From Deltaproteobacteria bacterium (lineage in GTDB: Bacteria > Acidobacteriota > Thermoanaerobaculia > Multivoradales > JAHZIX01), in NCBI GenBank assembly GCA_022601195.1, contig JAHZIX010000044.1, positions 268,125 through 332,124 of the forward strand: DNA of 64,000 bases. Reading direction: 5' to 3'. The notes under the pieces are model-generated. The model was not told the origin of the DNA. It saw nothing but the letters and a program-made list of their open reading frames with translations, and searched no databases. Shown piece by piece: positions 15,565 to 25,146 of this stretch (position 1 is the stretch's first letter; each line of letters opens with the position of its first letter). The translations under genes and the position numbers were made by a program.

Positions 15565-18339
15565 ATGTCCGACCCAAGACGCTCCCAACCTCCCTGTACC
15601 GAAGAACTCCACCCGAGCTGGCGAGAGCTGGTGCGTTCGAGAATGCCGGAGCTCCACCTCCCTCCCGAAAGGGAAGCCGAGGTGGTCGAAGAGCTGGCCC
15701 AGTGGCTCGCCGATGCCAGCTCCCACCTGGAGTTCCATCGACAGGAGGAGGTCGATGCCTTTCTGCAGCAGCAGATTCCCACCTGGAACGACATCGAAAG
15801 CTCCCTAAGCCGTGACCGACGCCCTCCCCGGCCAATCCCCGGGCTCGAAAACCGCTCCTCCAGCTTCACCGCTGGAGTCTTCAGCGATCTCCGCCAAGCT
15901 GCGCGAATGCTGGCCCAGCGCCCCGGATTCACCGCCATCGCAGTTCTGGCAATCGGTCTCGGCATCGGCATCGCCAGCTCTGTGTTCAGCTTGGTGGACT
16001 ACGTACTCTTCCGGCCCCTTCCGGTGGAGCAGCCCCGAGAGTTGGTGAACATTTACGCCTCGAGCCCTGGTGGCTTCCTCTCAGAGGAACCCATGGCTTA
16101 TCCGGATTTCGTCGACCTACAGAAGATGAGCCGGACCCTGCAGGAGATAACGGCATCCGCCATGGCCATGGTCGCCGTGGAACAAGGAGACGAGGCACGC
16201 ATAGAGATCGGCACTTTGGCAACCGGAAATTTCTTCGAAACCTTCGGCATCAAAGCAGCTGCCGGCCGTCTACTCATGCCTGAAGATGACCAGATGGGAA
16301 ACCCAGCTGCCGTCGCGGTTCTGGGGCATAGGGCCTGGAAAGAGATGTTTGATGCCTCCCCGGAAGCCATCGGAGCGACCTTGCGAGTCAACGGCCATGC
16401 CCTGACCATCATCGGGGCCCTTCCGGAGAAATTCACCGGTCTGTGGCCAGCTGTCGAACCCACTCTGTGGCTGCCTATGTCGCTTCAGCCGGTTCTCGGC
16501 GCCTCTGGAACGACGAATTTCGGCAGCCCTTCCGAGAGCCCCCTCGAGAGCCGCGGTAGTCGATGGCTCTGGGTAGTGGGTCGACGTGCCTCGGAAGCCT
16601 CTCTCGCCCAGACCCAGGACGAGCTGACCCGTCTCGCGGCCAACCTGAGCGAGGCCTACACAGAGACCAACGGCGACCGCAGATTCGTCGCCCTACCTAC
16701 CCGAGAGGTTCGTCTGATTCCCGGCATTGATGCCGGCCTCAAGACCGCCTCCGCTGTCGTCATGGCCTTGGTCGGTCTGATCCTCCTGATCGTCTGCGCC
16801 AATGTCGGCAATATGTTGCTCGCCCGGGCTCTATCGCGCCGAAGAGAGATGGCCACCCGACTGTCTTTGGGCGCTGGCCGCGGACGCATCCTGCGCCAGC
16901 TGTTGGTAGAAGGATCGCTGCTCGCTCTACTGGGAGCAGCGGTGGGAGTCAGCGCCGCAGTCTTCTCGAACATCCTGCTCAACCGAGTGGAGCTTCCTAT
17001 CCCCATCCCCCTGAGCCTCGACCTGGCCATCGACTGGCGAGTCTTGCTGTTCACGGCCGGACTCGCAGGATTTACTGCGGTGGTGTCCTCCTTGGCGCCG
17101 GCCGCGGAAACTCTGCGCACCAACCTGATCACCTCTCTCCGCGACGGTGGACGGATCAGCGGAAACCGCAGCCAGCGCTGGCAGAGCGGCCTGGTGTTGG
17201 CCCAGGTCTGTCTTTCCGTGGTCCTTCTGGTGTGCGCTGGTCTCTCGGCTCGAAGCCTGCTCAACGCCCAGAACATCGACCTTGGCTTCGAGCCTCACGG
17301 CGTGGTCACAGCCAGCCTGGCCCCGGGCCTCCAAGGTTATGACGAGGAGGAGTCCTTGGCGTTCTACCAGCGGCTTCAGGACGATCTCTCCGCAAGGCCG
17401 GAAGTAGCAAGAGTCGCCTATGCCAGCCACCTCCCTCTATCTTTTTGGGTCAACACCGCCCAAGTCGCCCCCGAACGGGATCGTCACCTACCGGAGGAAG
17501 AAAGAAACGAAGTGGACATGGCCAGCGCTGGGGCAGGATATTTCGAGGCGATGGGCATCGAGATCCTCCGTGGGCGCTCCTTCGAAACCCGAGACCGTGA
17601 TAGCTCCGTGGAGGTCGCCGTGGTCAACGAGACTCTGGCCCGATCCTTTTGGCCCACAGGCGATGCGGTGGGGCGACGATTGGTCTTCGGAGAGCGAAGT
17701 CTCGAAGTTGTCGGAGTTGCCCAAAATGGGAAATACCGCACTCTTGGAGAAAAACCAAGACCCTTCCTCTACCTCGCCCTCGACCAGGACGAGGTAGAGT
17801 CTCTGCTCTTTCTCACCGTCCGCTTCCAAAATCCTGAGCTGGCTTCCCCGGAAGTCCTTCGCCAGACCATCCGCCACCATGCTCCTCACCTGGCGGAAAG
17901 CAGCTTGGGGACTCTAGAAGAAGCTATTTCCCCGGCTATGATCCTGCCACTCCTCTCGGGGCGGTTGTTTGGCCTACTCGGTGCTCTCGGTCTCTTTCTG
18001 GCCGCCATTGGTCTCTACGGGGTTCTGGCCTACGCCGTAGCTCGACGCACCCATGAGATCGGCGTGCGCAGGGCCATGGGAGCACAACGCCACCATGTCC
18101 TTTCCTTGGTGATGCGCCAGGGCCTTGGCCTGACCGCCGTGGGGGTACTCCTCGGCGCTGCGCTAGCGGCGGCTCTAACCCGGATGCTGCAGAGCATTCT
18201 CTACGGTATTAGCGCCACGGACCCTTGGACCTTCGCGGCAGTGGTGGGGGTTCTCTTCCTGGTGGCAGCACTAGCCTGCTGCTTGCCGGCGCGGCGAGCC
18301 TTGCGGATCGACCCCCTCGCAGCCCTACGACACGAATAG
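15565..18339 (+). CDS. Acidobacterial duplicated orphan permease (MacB/FtsX-like)
   Basis: A 924-residue inner-membrane protein with an ADOP layout: a soluble N-terminal segment of about 95 residues, then two tandem MacB-like units. Each has a transmembrane helix (first at about 118-142, PGFTAIAVLAIGLGIG), a periplasmic core domain, and an FtsX-type membrane block (about 390-500 and 790-915). The last block includes RRTHEIGVRRAMGA, typical of this family. No ABC ATPase is adjacent, hence 'orphan'. ATG 15565 has AGGAG upstream. The family is expanded in Acidobacteriota and its substrate is unknown; export or mechanotransmission by analogy with MacB is inferred. Confidence 0.9.
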   Translation: MSDPRRSQPPCTEELHPSWRELVRSRMPELHLPPEREAEVVEELAQWLADASSHLEFHRQEEVDAFLQQQIPTWNDIESSLSRDRRPPRPIPGLENRSSSFTAGVFSDLRQAARMLAQRPGFTAIAVLAIGLGIGIASSVFSLVDYVLFRPLPVEQPRELVNIYASSPGGFLSEEPMAYPDFVDLQKMSRTLQEITASAMAMVAVEQGDEARIEIGTLATGNFFETFGIKAAAGRLLMPEDDQMGNPAAVAVLGHRAWKEMFDASPEAIGATLRVNGHALTIIGALPEKFTGLWPAVEPTLWLPMSLQPVLGASGTTNFGSPSESPLESRGSRWLWVVGRRASEASLAQTQDELTRLAANLSEAYTETNGDRRFVALPTREVRLIPGIDAGLKTASAVVMALVGLILLIVCANVGNMLLARALSRRREMATRLSLGAGRGRILRQLLVEGSLLALLGAAVGVSAAVFSNILLNRVELPIPIPLSLDLAIDWRVLLFTAGLAGFTAVVSSLAPAAETLRTNLITSLRDGGRISGNRSQRWQSGLVLAQVCLSVVLLVCAGLSARSLLNAQNIDLGFEPHGVVTASLAPGLQGYDEEESLAFYQRLQDDLSARPEVARVAYASHLPLSFWVNTAQVAPERDRHLPEEERNEVDMASAGAGYFEAMGIEILRGRSFETRDRDSSVEVAVVNETLARSFWPTGDAVGRRLVFGERSLEVVGVAQNGKYRTLGEKPRPFLYLALDQDEVESLLFLTVRFQNPELASPEVLRQTIRHHAPHLAESSLGTLEEAISPAMILPLLSGRLFGLLGALGLFLAAIGLYGVLAYAVARRTHEIGVRRAMGAQRHHVLSLVMRQGLGLTAVGVLLGAALAAALTRMLQSILYGISATDPWTFAAVVGVLFLVAALACCLPARRALRIDPLAALRHE

Positions 18340-18359
18340 CGCCTACCGGCTGCCCGATC

Positions 18360-19961
18360 CTATATGCCCACGGTCAAGGACCAAGAGCTGGTGTCACCGC
18401 TCTCGAATCCATCGCCAAAGATCTGTCCGGCAAGGGGCTGCACGATGAGGGTTTGGTTGGCGGCGACGTTGGTGAGCGTCGTCACGGAACCGTCGGGCCA
18501 CTCGACGGTCACCTCGTCGACGGTCTCCACTCCGGCCAATCCGAAGTGGGCCGAGAGCTCGCTCTGGCTCAGATAGTTGCTACCGCCATCGATGCGCCCC
18601 AAGAGGGTGCGGCTACCGAGACGAACTTTCACCACCGAGCCAATCCCATCAGGCGCGATTCCTGCAGCCCCTGCCGGGTCCAGGAAAACCCTCAACCAAC
18701 CAATATCCGTTCCACTGAGGTCGTTTCGGTAGAGCTTGACCTCCCCGGAGTGGGGAAAAACCACAAGGTCCTGGTCCCCGTCGTTGTCGTAGTCGAAATT
18801 CGACAGACCCCGACCATTGACGGCAGCTCCGATTCCCAAGGAGACAGCCATTTCATCGAAATCCAGGGAACCTCCGGCAGTGACGTTGCGAAAGGCAAAG
18901 TTTCGACTGTTCTGAGCTGTGGCCACCAGATCGATGAGACTGTCGTGGTCGAAATCTATGGCGACGGTTCCCCATCCCCAATCCGTATCGACCACCCCCG
19001 CGGCAGCAGCTCCGTTGGTGAAGACGTTGCCGCCCTGATTGAGGTAGAGATTGTTGGTGCTAATGGTAGTGACGTAGAAGTCGAAATCGCCGTCTTCATC
19101 CCAATCCGCCACGGTCATCCCCATTTCGGTGCCGTCCTGGCTAGTGCCGGAAGCGTTGGTGAAATCGGTAAACGTGCCGTCGCCGTCGTTGGTGAAGTAG
19201 TGGCTGGTACCGAAGTCGCCAATCCAAATCAACTCCGGATAGCGATCGTTATCCATGTCGACAAAACGGGGCGAGAATCCATTGGTGCCCGGGAGGCTTC
19301 CTAGGCCAGCGCTGCTGGTGACGTCCGAGAAGGTGCCATCGCCATCGTTGCGAAACAGGCGGTTGCCATCCGTCTCTCTCCAGCCCGCCACCGCCAGATC
19401 CAAATCGCCATCGAGATCGTAATCGCCCCAAGCGCCACCCCAGCCATCAGCTCCCGATGCCGCGCTCTGCTCCACTCCGGCCGCGGCCGCCACATCGCTA
19501 AAGGTACCGTCGCCGTTATTGCGGTAGAGCCGGTGATGCCCTGGGGCTTCTCCGGTAGTCGGGCCGAGGCTGGTGACGAAAATATCTAACCAACCGTTGC
19601 CGTCATAGTCTCCAACAGCCGCAGCGGTGGACCGGTGAGTCGCCGCTACGCCCCAGGCGATAGCTTGGTCGGTAAACGTGCCATCGCCATTGTTGATGAA
19701 GAGCTTGTCGGCAACATCACCGCCAGCAGGATAGAAAATATCCTGCCAACCGTCGCGGTCGAAATCCCCCACCACACCCCCGGCAAGAAAGCCCGCTACA
19801 GCTGGAGAGTAAGTGGCCACCACCCCCGCATCGGAGGTCTGATCGGAAAACCCTGGAGTACCGCCATAGGCGGAGAACCCCATTCCAATGAACGCCCCAA
19901 GGGCAAGCCCGGCTGGGACGAATGGAAAGCGACTCCTGACGATTGAATTCTTCTGGAACAT
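18360..19961 (-). CDS. Secreted VCBS/FG-GAP repeat protein with UnbV-like C-terminal domain
   Basis: A 533-residue exported protein. After a signal (about 1-32) come repeated calcium-binding VCBS/FG-GAP blades, seen as DFDRDGWQDIF, DYDGNGWLDIF, DYDLDGDLDLA, DWDEDGDFDFY and DYDNDGDQDLV, which build a beta-propeller. The last third (about 420-510) matches the ASPIC/UnbV domain of the CRTAC1 family (GSVVKVRLG, VTVEWPDGSVTTL). The extreme C terminus GDGFESGDTSSWS is a short tail I recall from other secreted proteins of related bacteria, without known function. It is convergent with the ADOP gene (20 bp) and lies 143 bp after the cytochrome gene, so it may be the last gene of that unit. Confidence 0.87.
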   Translation of the reverse strand: MFQKNSIVRSRFPFVPAGLALGAFIGMGFSAYGGTPGFSDQTSDAGVVATYSPAVAGFLAGGVVGDFDRDGWQDIFYPAGGDVADKLFINNGDGTFTDQAIAWGVAATHRSTAAAVGDYDGNGWLDIFVTSLGPTTGEAPGHHRLYRNNGDGTFSDVAAAAGVEQSAASGADGWGGAWGDYDLDGDLDLAVAGWRETDGNRLFRNDGDGTFSDVTSSAGLGSLPGTNGFSPRFVDMDNDRYPELIWIGDFGTSHYFTNDGDGTFTDFTNASGTSQDGTEMGMTVADWDEDGDFDFYVTTISTNNLYLNQGGNVFTNGAAAAGVVDTDWGWGTVAIDFDHDSLIDLVATAQNSRNFAFRNVTAGGSLDFDEMAVSLGIGAAVNGRGLSNFDYDNDGDQDLVVFPHSGEVKLYRNDLSGTDIGWLRVFLDPAGAAGIAPDGIGSVVKVRLGSRTLLGRIDGGSNYLSQSELSAHFGLAGVETVDEVTVEWPDGSVTTLTNVAANQTLIVQPLAGQIFGDGFESGDTSSWSLTVGI

Positions 19962-20104
19962 GGCAACCCCTTCATAGAAATCCCTTGAAAAACGACAAGG
20001 GAGAAACGCCTTGCAGCGAAGTTATAGCTGGCCGAGCATAGCACTGGGAAAACCGTTTTCAGCCCCAGGCTTCTCGCCCCCTGTTGGCGCTGAGGAGACT
20101 CGCT

Positions 20105-21715
20105 TCAGGGAACTACCCGTTTCCCCACCGAGACGAATCGACCTTCGGCCGGGTCCACCGTCACGATGTGAGCTCCTAGGACTCCCAGGCGGCGGTTGGG
20201 GTTGTAGCTAACCGGTGGGGTGAAGCCGGTTCCAAATTGGTACAAGCCCTCGAGCTCCTCGAGCATCTTCTCCCGGCTGACCTTGCGGCCGGCCCTTTGG
20301 AGCGCTTCCACCAAGAGCCTCGCGGCTGATAGGGCAGAGAGCTGCGGACTCACTTGGGTGGATTCCAAACCAATTCGCTGCGCCAGCTCTCGGTAACTCT
20401 GGTAGGCAGCTGGTGTCGTATCACCGGGCAAGACCGGGAAGGCAGCGAAAATCTCTCCCCGAAAGGCGGCCGGGGCGGCGAATAGGGAAGGGCCCGCAAA
20501 GCTTCCCGGAATGAGAATGAAGGGATCCCAGCTCTCTTCTTCGCGGCTAGCCAGCAACTGGGCGATGGTGACTCGGGAGTCGAGCAACATCACCGCCGAT
20601 GGCTGCGTCCGAGAAGTGGCGAGATGAGACGACTTGGGTTCCCTCTGCCCCGTGATCTCCATCTCCACAGCCACCCAGCCACCCAGCCGGGCTTGCTCTC
20701 GAACCGCCTCTACCAAGTAGTTTGTCTCGGAGCCTCCCGAGTGGACCACCAGCAATCGTCGCTCCTCTTTGTCGAGCCGGGCTTCGGCGAAGGCCACCAG
20801 CGCTCTCACTTGCTCCTCCAAGCCCGGGTAGAGGTAGAAGACATAGCGATTCGGGGGAAACTCCAGCCAGGGTTCTGTAGCGAAGGGACCTACCGTGGGG
20901 AGAGCCCATTCCTCCAAGAGGGCCGCGAGAGCTTCCTCTCGCAATGCCATCGATGGCGCAACCAGGGCAAAAGGAGCGTTTTCCTCCAAGGCTTGCCGAA
21001 TCTCCTGGATCTCGGCTTCCGTATCCCGGGAACCGCTGGTCAGGTGCACGGCACTCAGCTCGATCCTCCGACCGTAGATTCCCCCCTTTTCATTGAGCTC
21101 GTCAAAGAAGGCCTCGAGAGTTCTCAGAACAGGATCCCCAAAAGGGCCCTGGGACGGCAGCACGGTGCCGATTCGCAAGGAGTCCTCCGACAATCCGGGA
21201 TCCTGCTCCCGGCCCAGCAGCTTTAGGTAGGCCACCAGGTCGTCAGCATCTCTTCGACTCAACCGGTACTGGGGCATGGTGGAGTTGAGGGGATTGCCGG
21301 CAGAATCTACCCCCATGGTGATGGCCCGGCGCAAGGAGGCCTCATCGTAGGGCGGGTGCTCCCGACCGCCCTCATGGCGCACTCCGTAGGGCTTGGTGAG
21401 AGCCTCCCAGGTGAGGTTCGAGGGAGAGATTCCTCCTTCCGGCCGGCCTCTACCGTCGTGCCCATGGCAACTAGCGCAGGGCAGGAGAGATGCCGGAACC
21501 TCGACCCCTTCGGGGCCCATGGCGGCTTGAATATCTTTGCCGTCCGCATCGACTCCCCGCCGGAATATCTCTCGCCCGCGGTCGGGGTCCGGGGCCGGTT
21601 TATCTGCCAGAGCCGGAACAGCCACCGTTCCTTGATAAAAGAAGAAGAGCCATACCCAAGGAAGCAGTGAGAGTCCCGCAAGCTCGTGCCAACGAGCCTC
21701 CGCGCCTCGCCTCAT
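20105..21715 (-). CDS. Cytochrome c fused to a periplasmic binding protein
   Basis: A 536-residue exported protein. A hydrophobic signal (about 12-35) is followed by a class I cytochrome c domain with haem motif CASCH at 80-84 and a candidate Met axial ligand in NSTMPQY near 147. From about 180 to the end it is a type 1 periplasmic binding protein (LRIGTVLPSQGPFGDP, then FFDELNEKGGIYGRRIELS), as in branched-chain amino-acid receptors. It could couple ligand binding to electron transfer. Its ATG at 21715 overlaps the SCO stop by 4 bp (ATGA). Similar fusions exist elsewhere; here the context points to the multicopper oxidase system. Confidence 0.85.
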   Translation of the reverse strand: MRRGAEARWHELAGLSLLPWVWLFFFYQGTVAVPALADKPAPDPDRGREIFRRGVDADGKDIQAAMGPEGVEVPASLLPCASCHGHDGRGRPEGGISPSNLTWEALTKPYGVRHEGGREHPPYDEASLRRAITMGVDSAGNPLNSTMPQYRLSRRDADDLVAYLKLLGREQDPGLSEDSLRIGTVLPSQGPFGDPVLRTLEAFFDELNEKGGIYGRRIELSAVHLTSGSRDTEAEIQEIRQALEENAPFALVAPSMALREEALAALLEEWALPTVGPFATEPWLEFPPNRYVFYLYPGLEEQVRALVAFAEARLDKEERRLLVVHSGGSETNYLVEAVREQARLGGWVAVEMEITGQREPKSSHLATSRTQPSAVMLLDSRVTIAQLLASREEESWDPFILIPGSFAGPSLFAAPAAFRGEIFAAFPVLPGDTTPAAYQSYRELAQRIGLESTQVSPQLSALSAARLLVEALQRAGRKVSREKMLEELEGLYQFGTGFTPPVSYNPNRRLGVLGAHIVTVDPAEGRFVSVGKRVVP

Positions 21716-22314
21716 TCGCGGTCCTCCACCACGCTCTGAACAATCTCGACAATCTCGTCGGCGTCCGCCAGCCCCATCGCCTTTTTCCACAAGCCAGTCG
21801 GTTCGTTGCCAATGATCATCACCGAAAGATGAGTCTCTTTATCCTCCACGTACTGACCCAGCTTTCGAAGAGCTGCATCTACATTGGCCTTCTCCCCGGT
21901 GAGGAAATACCACCCAGGTCGAGCCCGAAAGCTCTCGGCATAGCTGGCCAGTTTTTCCGGCGTGTCCGTAGTCGGGTCCACCGAGATGGAAAGGATATGG
22001 GCGTCTTTCCCCAATCGGTCTCCAAGCCAACGCTGCACTTTGACCAATCGACCCGCCATCACCGGGCAACTGCCGGTACAGGAAGTGAACATGGCGTTGA
22101 TGACCACCACCTTGTCTTTGAGGAGATCCGAATAGAGGCGATGCTCCACGCCGTTTTGATCGATCAGGGAAATCTCACCAAAATACTTTTCAGATCCTCG
22201 AGTCGATTCGAGGCCCGTGGAAGAACTTTCAGCCTCGGCAGCCGATCCGCAGAGCGGAATGCCGAGCAGCAACCCCAAAAACAAGCCTCCGGCAAGCGAT
22301 CGAACAAACCTCAT
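21712..22314 (-). CDS. SCO1/SenC-family copper chaperone
   Basis: A 200-residue exported thioredoxin-fold protein with signal (1-25). The copper-binding cysteines are Cys79 and Cys83 in CTGSC and the third ligand is His162. Family members deliver copper to cytochrome oxidase or other cupro-enzymes, or act as thiol reductases. It is the second of two adjacent SCO genes, overlapping the first by 4 bp and the cytochrome-binding-protein gene by 4 bp. The nearby multicopper oxidase is the likely client, by position. Confidence 0.9.
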   Translation of the reverse strand: MRFVRSLAGGLFLGLLLGIPLCGSAAEAESSSTGLESTRGSEKYFGEISLIDQNGVEHRLYSDLLKDKVVVINAMFTSCTGSCPVMAGRLVKVQRWLGDRLGKDAHILSISVDPTTDTPEKLASYAESFRARPGWYFLTGEKANVDAALRKLGQYVEDKETHLSVMIIGNEPTGLWKKAMGLADADEIVEIVQSVVEDRE

Positions 22315-23027
22315 GATCCTCCCCCCTGAACGTGTAGTACCGAGGGCTGATTCGGAGCTGGCTGATAGGAACCCATCTGATCCGGCTCCATGAGATCTTC
22401 GATCATTCGGGCCAATTTGGCAGGAGGGGTGAGCCCATAGACTCGGCGCCAGGTTCCCGTGCGGTCGTTGCCGAGCAGAATCAAAGGAGCGTGATCTTTC
22501 TGGTCCGGCGTCAACACTTCCAGCTCCCTCAACAATTGGTCCACCGAAGATTTCTCACCGGTGAGCAGGGTCCAGCCATCACCGGCAGCGAACTTGCTGC
22601 TCCAAGCCTTCAGTCGGCGCGGAGTATCCGTCACCGGATCGATAGTGACAGAGATCAACTCCACCTCTGCCCCCAAGCTATCTCCCAACTCTGCCTGCAG
22701 CCGCCCAAAGTTCGCGCCCATGGGAGGACAAATCGTCGTGCAGGTAGTAAAAATGAAATTCATGGCGACGATCTTCCCCTGAATCAGATCCTCATAGAGT
22801 TTCACCGACCGCGCATTCTGATCCAGCAACGGAGTATCGGGAATCTCCAATCCGGAGGACGACTCTGCCGGCGCTTCTACCGGCGCCTCTATACTGGCCG
22901 ACTCCGTGGCTATGCCATGACAGGACGGCGACTCTTCACCATCAGCGGCCGCTGGCGATGAAGTGACCAAGAGACTCGCAGCAACCATGGCTGCTATGAC
23001 GAAGGGGACCTCGATAGCTCTGCTCAT
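22311..23027 (-). CDS. SCO1/SenC-family copper chaperone (first of the pair)
   Basis: A 238-residue exported protein with a signal (about 1-28), a 30-residue Glu/Ala/Ser-rich linker, and a SCO domain whose ligands are Cys96 and Cys100 (CTTIC) and His179 (KDHAPLIL). It differs considerably from its downstream neighbour, so the pair is an old duplication or two separate recruitments. It follows the beta-propeller gene by 68 bp and overlaps the second SCO gene by 4 bp. A role in metallating the multicopper oxidase or keeping its sites reduced is inferred from position. Confidence 0.9.
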   Translation of the reverse strand: MSRAIEVPFVIAAMVAASLLVTSSPAAADGEESPSCHGIATESASIEAPVEAPAESSSGLEIPDTPLLDQNARSVKLYEDLIQGKIVAMNFIFTTCTTICPPMGANFGRLQAELGDSLGAEVELISVTIDPVTDTPRRLKAWSSKFAAGDGWTLLTGEKSSVDQLLRELEVLTPDQKDHAPLILLGNDRTGTWRRVYGLTPPAKLARMIEDLMEPDQMGSYQPAPNQPSVLHVQGGGS

Positions 23028-23095
23028 CGTTCACATATCCTTTCCATTGCCAGAAATGTTGTCGTCCAGGAAGCGTGTCTCGATCCTGAATAACT

Positions 23096-25081
23096 TCACT
23101 TTCCCTGAGCCAACTCCGTGGTTTGCGCCCGTAGCACCAGAAATTTGGAATCCTTGAGCTCGATCCCAAGACTCGGCGCTCGGAGGAAAACGTAATAAAT
23201 GCCACTCTCCGGCGGCGTGAAACTAGCTTGATAGATCCCCTCTCCCTGATGCTTGGCAAACAACCTCTCTTGCCACTGACCGGGACCGAGAAAGGTGACC
23301 ACCTTGAGATCTGGGATTCCGGACAGAGGGGCGCCGGACGTTCGATCACTGACCTGAAAGCGCAAATCCACAGGCTCGCCAACGGGGATTGTCTTCTGGT
23401 CCAAAAGTGAAGTGATGCGGTAGCTGGGTTTGAGCAACTCGCGGGCACGGGCTCGCTTCGGATCTGGTAGCACCTCGACGGGAAAACAGTGAGCTGCTTT
23501 GGGGGAATCGAGAAAGAAGGCGATGTCGTAGCGACCGGGCCGACGTAGCTTGACGGTGGTCTCGTAGGTTCCCGGAGTCCGTTCTTTGAGGCTCCGATCC
23601 ACCACCATCACGGCTCGGGGCTGGCGATTGTAATTCTGAAAATTCCCCATGGGCGCCGCCATCCCTTCTTTGTAGAAATAGATGGTTTTGTCTCCTGGAT
23701 TGGCCACGAGTACCGCTGGTGATCCGGGAGCCTGAACAATGGAGTCAGCGCGACTGGGTTTTGCACCGAGCCCGGGAGGCCGCTGACCACCAGGAAAATC
23801 CACCACGGCGATCGGTTCTCCTTCGCCGCCAATGCTCACCAAAGGAATCATTAGGATCAACTCACTGTCCCGGTGCCGGACATAGGCCAACTCGTCGGTG
23901 AAAGTAATTTGGTCAGGCCCTTTTTCCATCTCACCGTTCTGAACGATGCGCTGAGCCGCTGCATCGATCACATAGACCCGGTTGTTGTCTGGGTTGGGGG
24001 CCAAGCCATAACGACCACCGGGAGCAAAGCGAATCTGATTCAAACCTGCCGCCGCTTCCATGCGGGCCACGATGCGATGAGACTCGCCATCGATCACCGT
24101 AATGGTGCCGTCCGCCTGGTCTGCCACATAGGCTGCTCCTCCCATGGCCGAAAAATCGATGGAGAGAGGCCGACTCCCTGTCGCCAGAGTTTGGGTCTTG
24201 ACCAAATCCCAGGTACTGATCACCGACACCGTCCCGGCTAGATAATTGGTAACGAAAGCAAAACGATCGTCGGGGCTGACGGTCAAATCGTGCTGCCCGG
24301 CGCCGGTGGGAATCTGGGCGACCACTTCCAATGGCTCCGTATCGATCACGGTCACCCCGGAATTCTCGCTACTGCCATCATCTGCAGCCCACAAATAACG
24401 GCCGTCCGCCAACAGGGCGAGTCGCTCCGGCCGCGAGGCGGTGTCGATTTGACGGGTGATTTTCCAGGACTCGGTATCCACCACCGCCACCTTTCCAAGG
24501 GTGGGCATAGAGACGAAGATGCGCCGCCGGGGAGCATCGAGCACCCAGTCTTCTCCTTTGGCCGGCAAGACCACCAATTCCAAAAGCTTGGTGGTACCGA
24601 AGCCAAAAAGAGGATCTACGACGGTGATGGTGGCATCGTCGTTGAGAGCCAGGACGTAATAGACGTTGAGATTCAGCTCCGGTTGAGCAAACAGGCTGCC
24701 GCCGAGAAAAGTACTCACTTTTTCCAAGCAGTCTTCCGCTGAGGTAGCTCCCTCCTTGGAGGACGGCAAGAGATCCATCCAGGCAGCTGGGTAAAGCCCT
24801 CGGAGTGGCGTTTCGGTGGCCGTATCGGAGATGGCAAAGCTGACTTTGACGGCGTCCCCCTCATAGAGAGGGGCTTGCGAGTCGCCATGGACCGGGTCTA
24901 ATTTCAAACGGATTCCGACACCCTCGTCCTCCCGCAAAGTAGGATCCGGGACGGTATCGGGCCGAACGTCCGTCGGTACATTGGGTGCTGCAGAAACCAG
25001 TGAGGCTGCCACTACCAGGCAGAGAGAGAAGGCCACAGCAGGCCCGGGGAGAACTGGAGAGATTCGTCGGGAAACACTCAT
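23096..25081 (-). CDS. YVTN beta-propeller protein with flanking YtkA/FixH-like domains
   Basis: A 661-residue exported protein. The signal is at about 1-31 when started at ATG 25081 (GGAG upstream). A short beta-sandwich follows (about 45-115, ending TPLRGLYPAAWMDLL), then a seven-bladed YVTN/cytochrome-D1-type propeller (repeats such as FAFVTNYLAGTVSVIS and AYVADQADGTITVID), and a second beta-sandwich at the end (about 555-650, TIPVGEPVDLRFQV ... SGIYYVFLRAP) resembling YtkA/FixH. No haem motif is seen. It lies 65 bp after the multicopper oxidase gene, likely in one operon, and may bind or scaffold redox partners. Function is not known. Confidence 0.8.
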   Translation of the reverse strand: MSVSRRISPVLPGPAVAFSLCLVVAASLVSAAPNVPTDVRPDTVPDPTLREDEGVGIRLKLDPVHGDSQAPLYEGDAVKVSFAISDTATETPLRGLYPAAWMDLLPSSKEGATSAEDCLEKVSTFLGGSLFAQPELNLNVYYVLALNDDATITVVDPLFGFGTTKLLELVVLPAKGEDWVLDAPRRRIFVSMPTLGKVAVVDTESWKITRQIDTASRPERLALLADGRYLWAADDGSSENSGVTVIDTEPLEVVAQIPTGAGQHDLTVSPDDRFAFVTNYLAGTVSVISTWDLVKTQTLATGSRPLSIDFSAMGGAAYVADQADGTITVIDGESHRIVARMEAAAGLNQIRFAPGGRYGLAPNPDNNRVYVIDAAAQRIVQNGEMEKGPDQITFTDELAYVRHRDSELILMIPLVSIGGEGEPIAVVDFPGGQRPPGLGAKPSRADSIVQAPGSPAVLVANPGDKTIYFYKEGMAAPMGNFQNYNRQPRAVMVVDRSLKERTPGTYETTVKLRRPGRYDIAFFLDSPKAAHCFPVEVLPDPKRARARELLKPSYRITSLLDQKTIPVGEPVDLRFQVSDRTSGAPLSGIPDLKVVTFLGPGQWQERLFAKHQGEGIYQASFTPPESGIYYVFLRAPSLGIELKDSKFLVLRAQTTELAQGK

Positions 25082-25146
25082 TGCAAAACTCCAATCACCA
25101 AGGAAGAAGCCGGAGCGGGACTCTCGCCCCACTCCAGCAGTTCCGC

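Noticed and set aside
18225..19304. 359-codon plus-strand open frame
   Set aside because: Antisense to VCBS repeats and overlapping the end of the permease gene; repetitive Val/Gly composition typical of such shadows.
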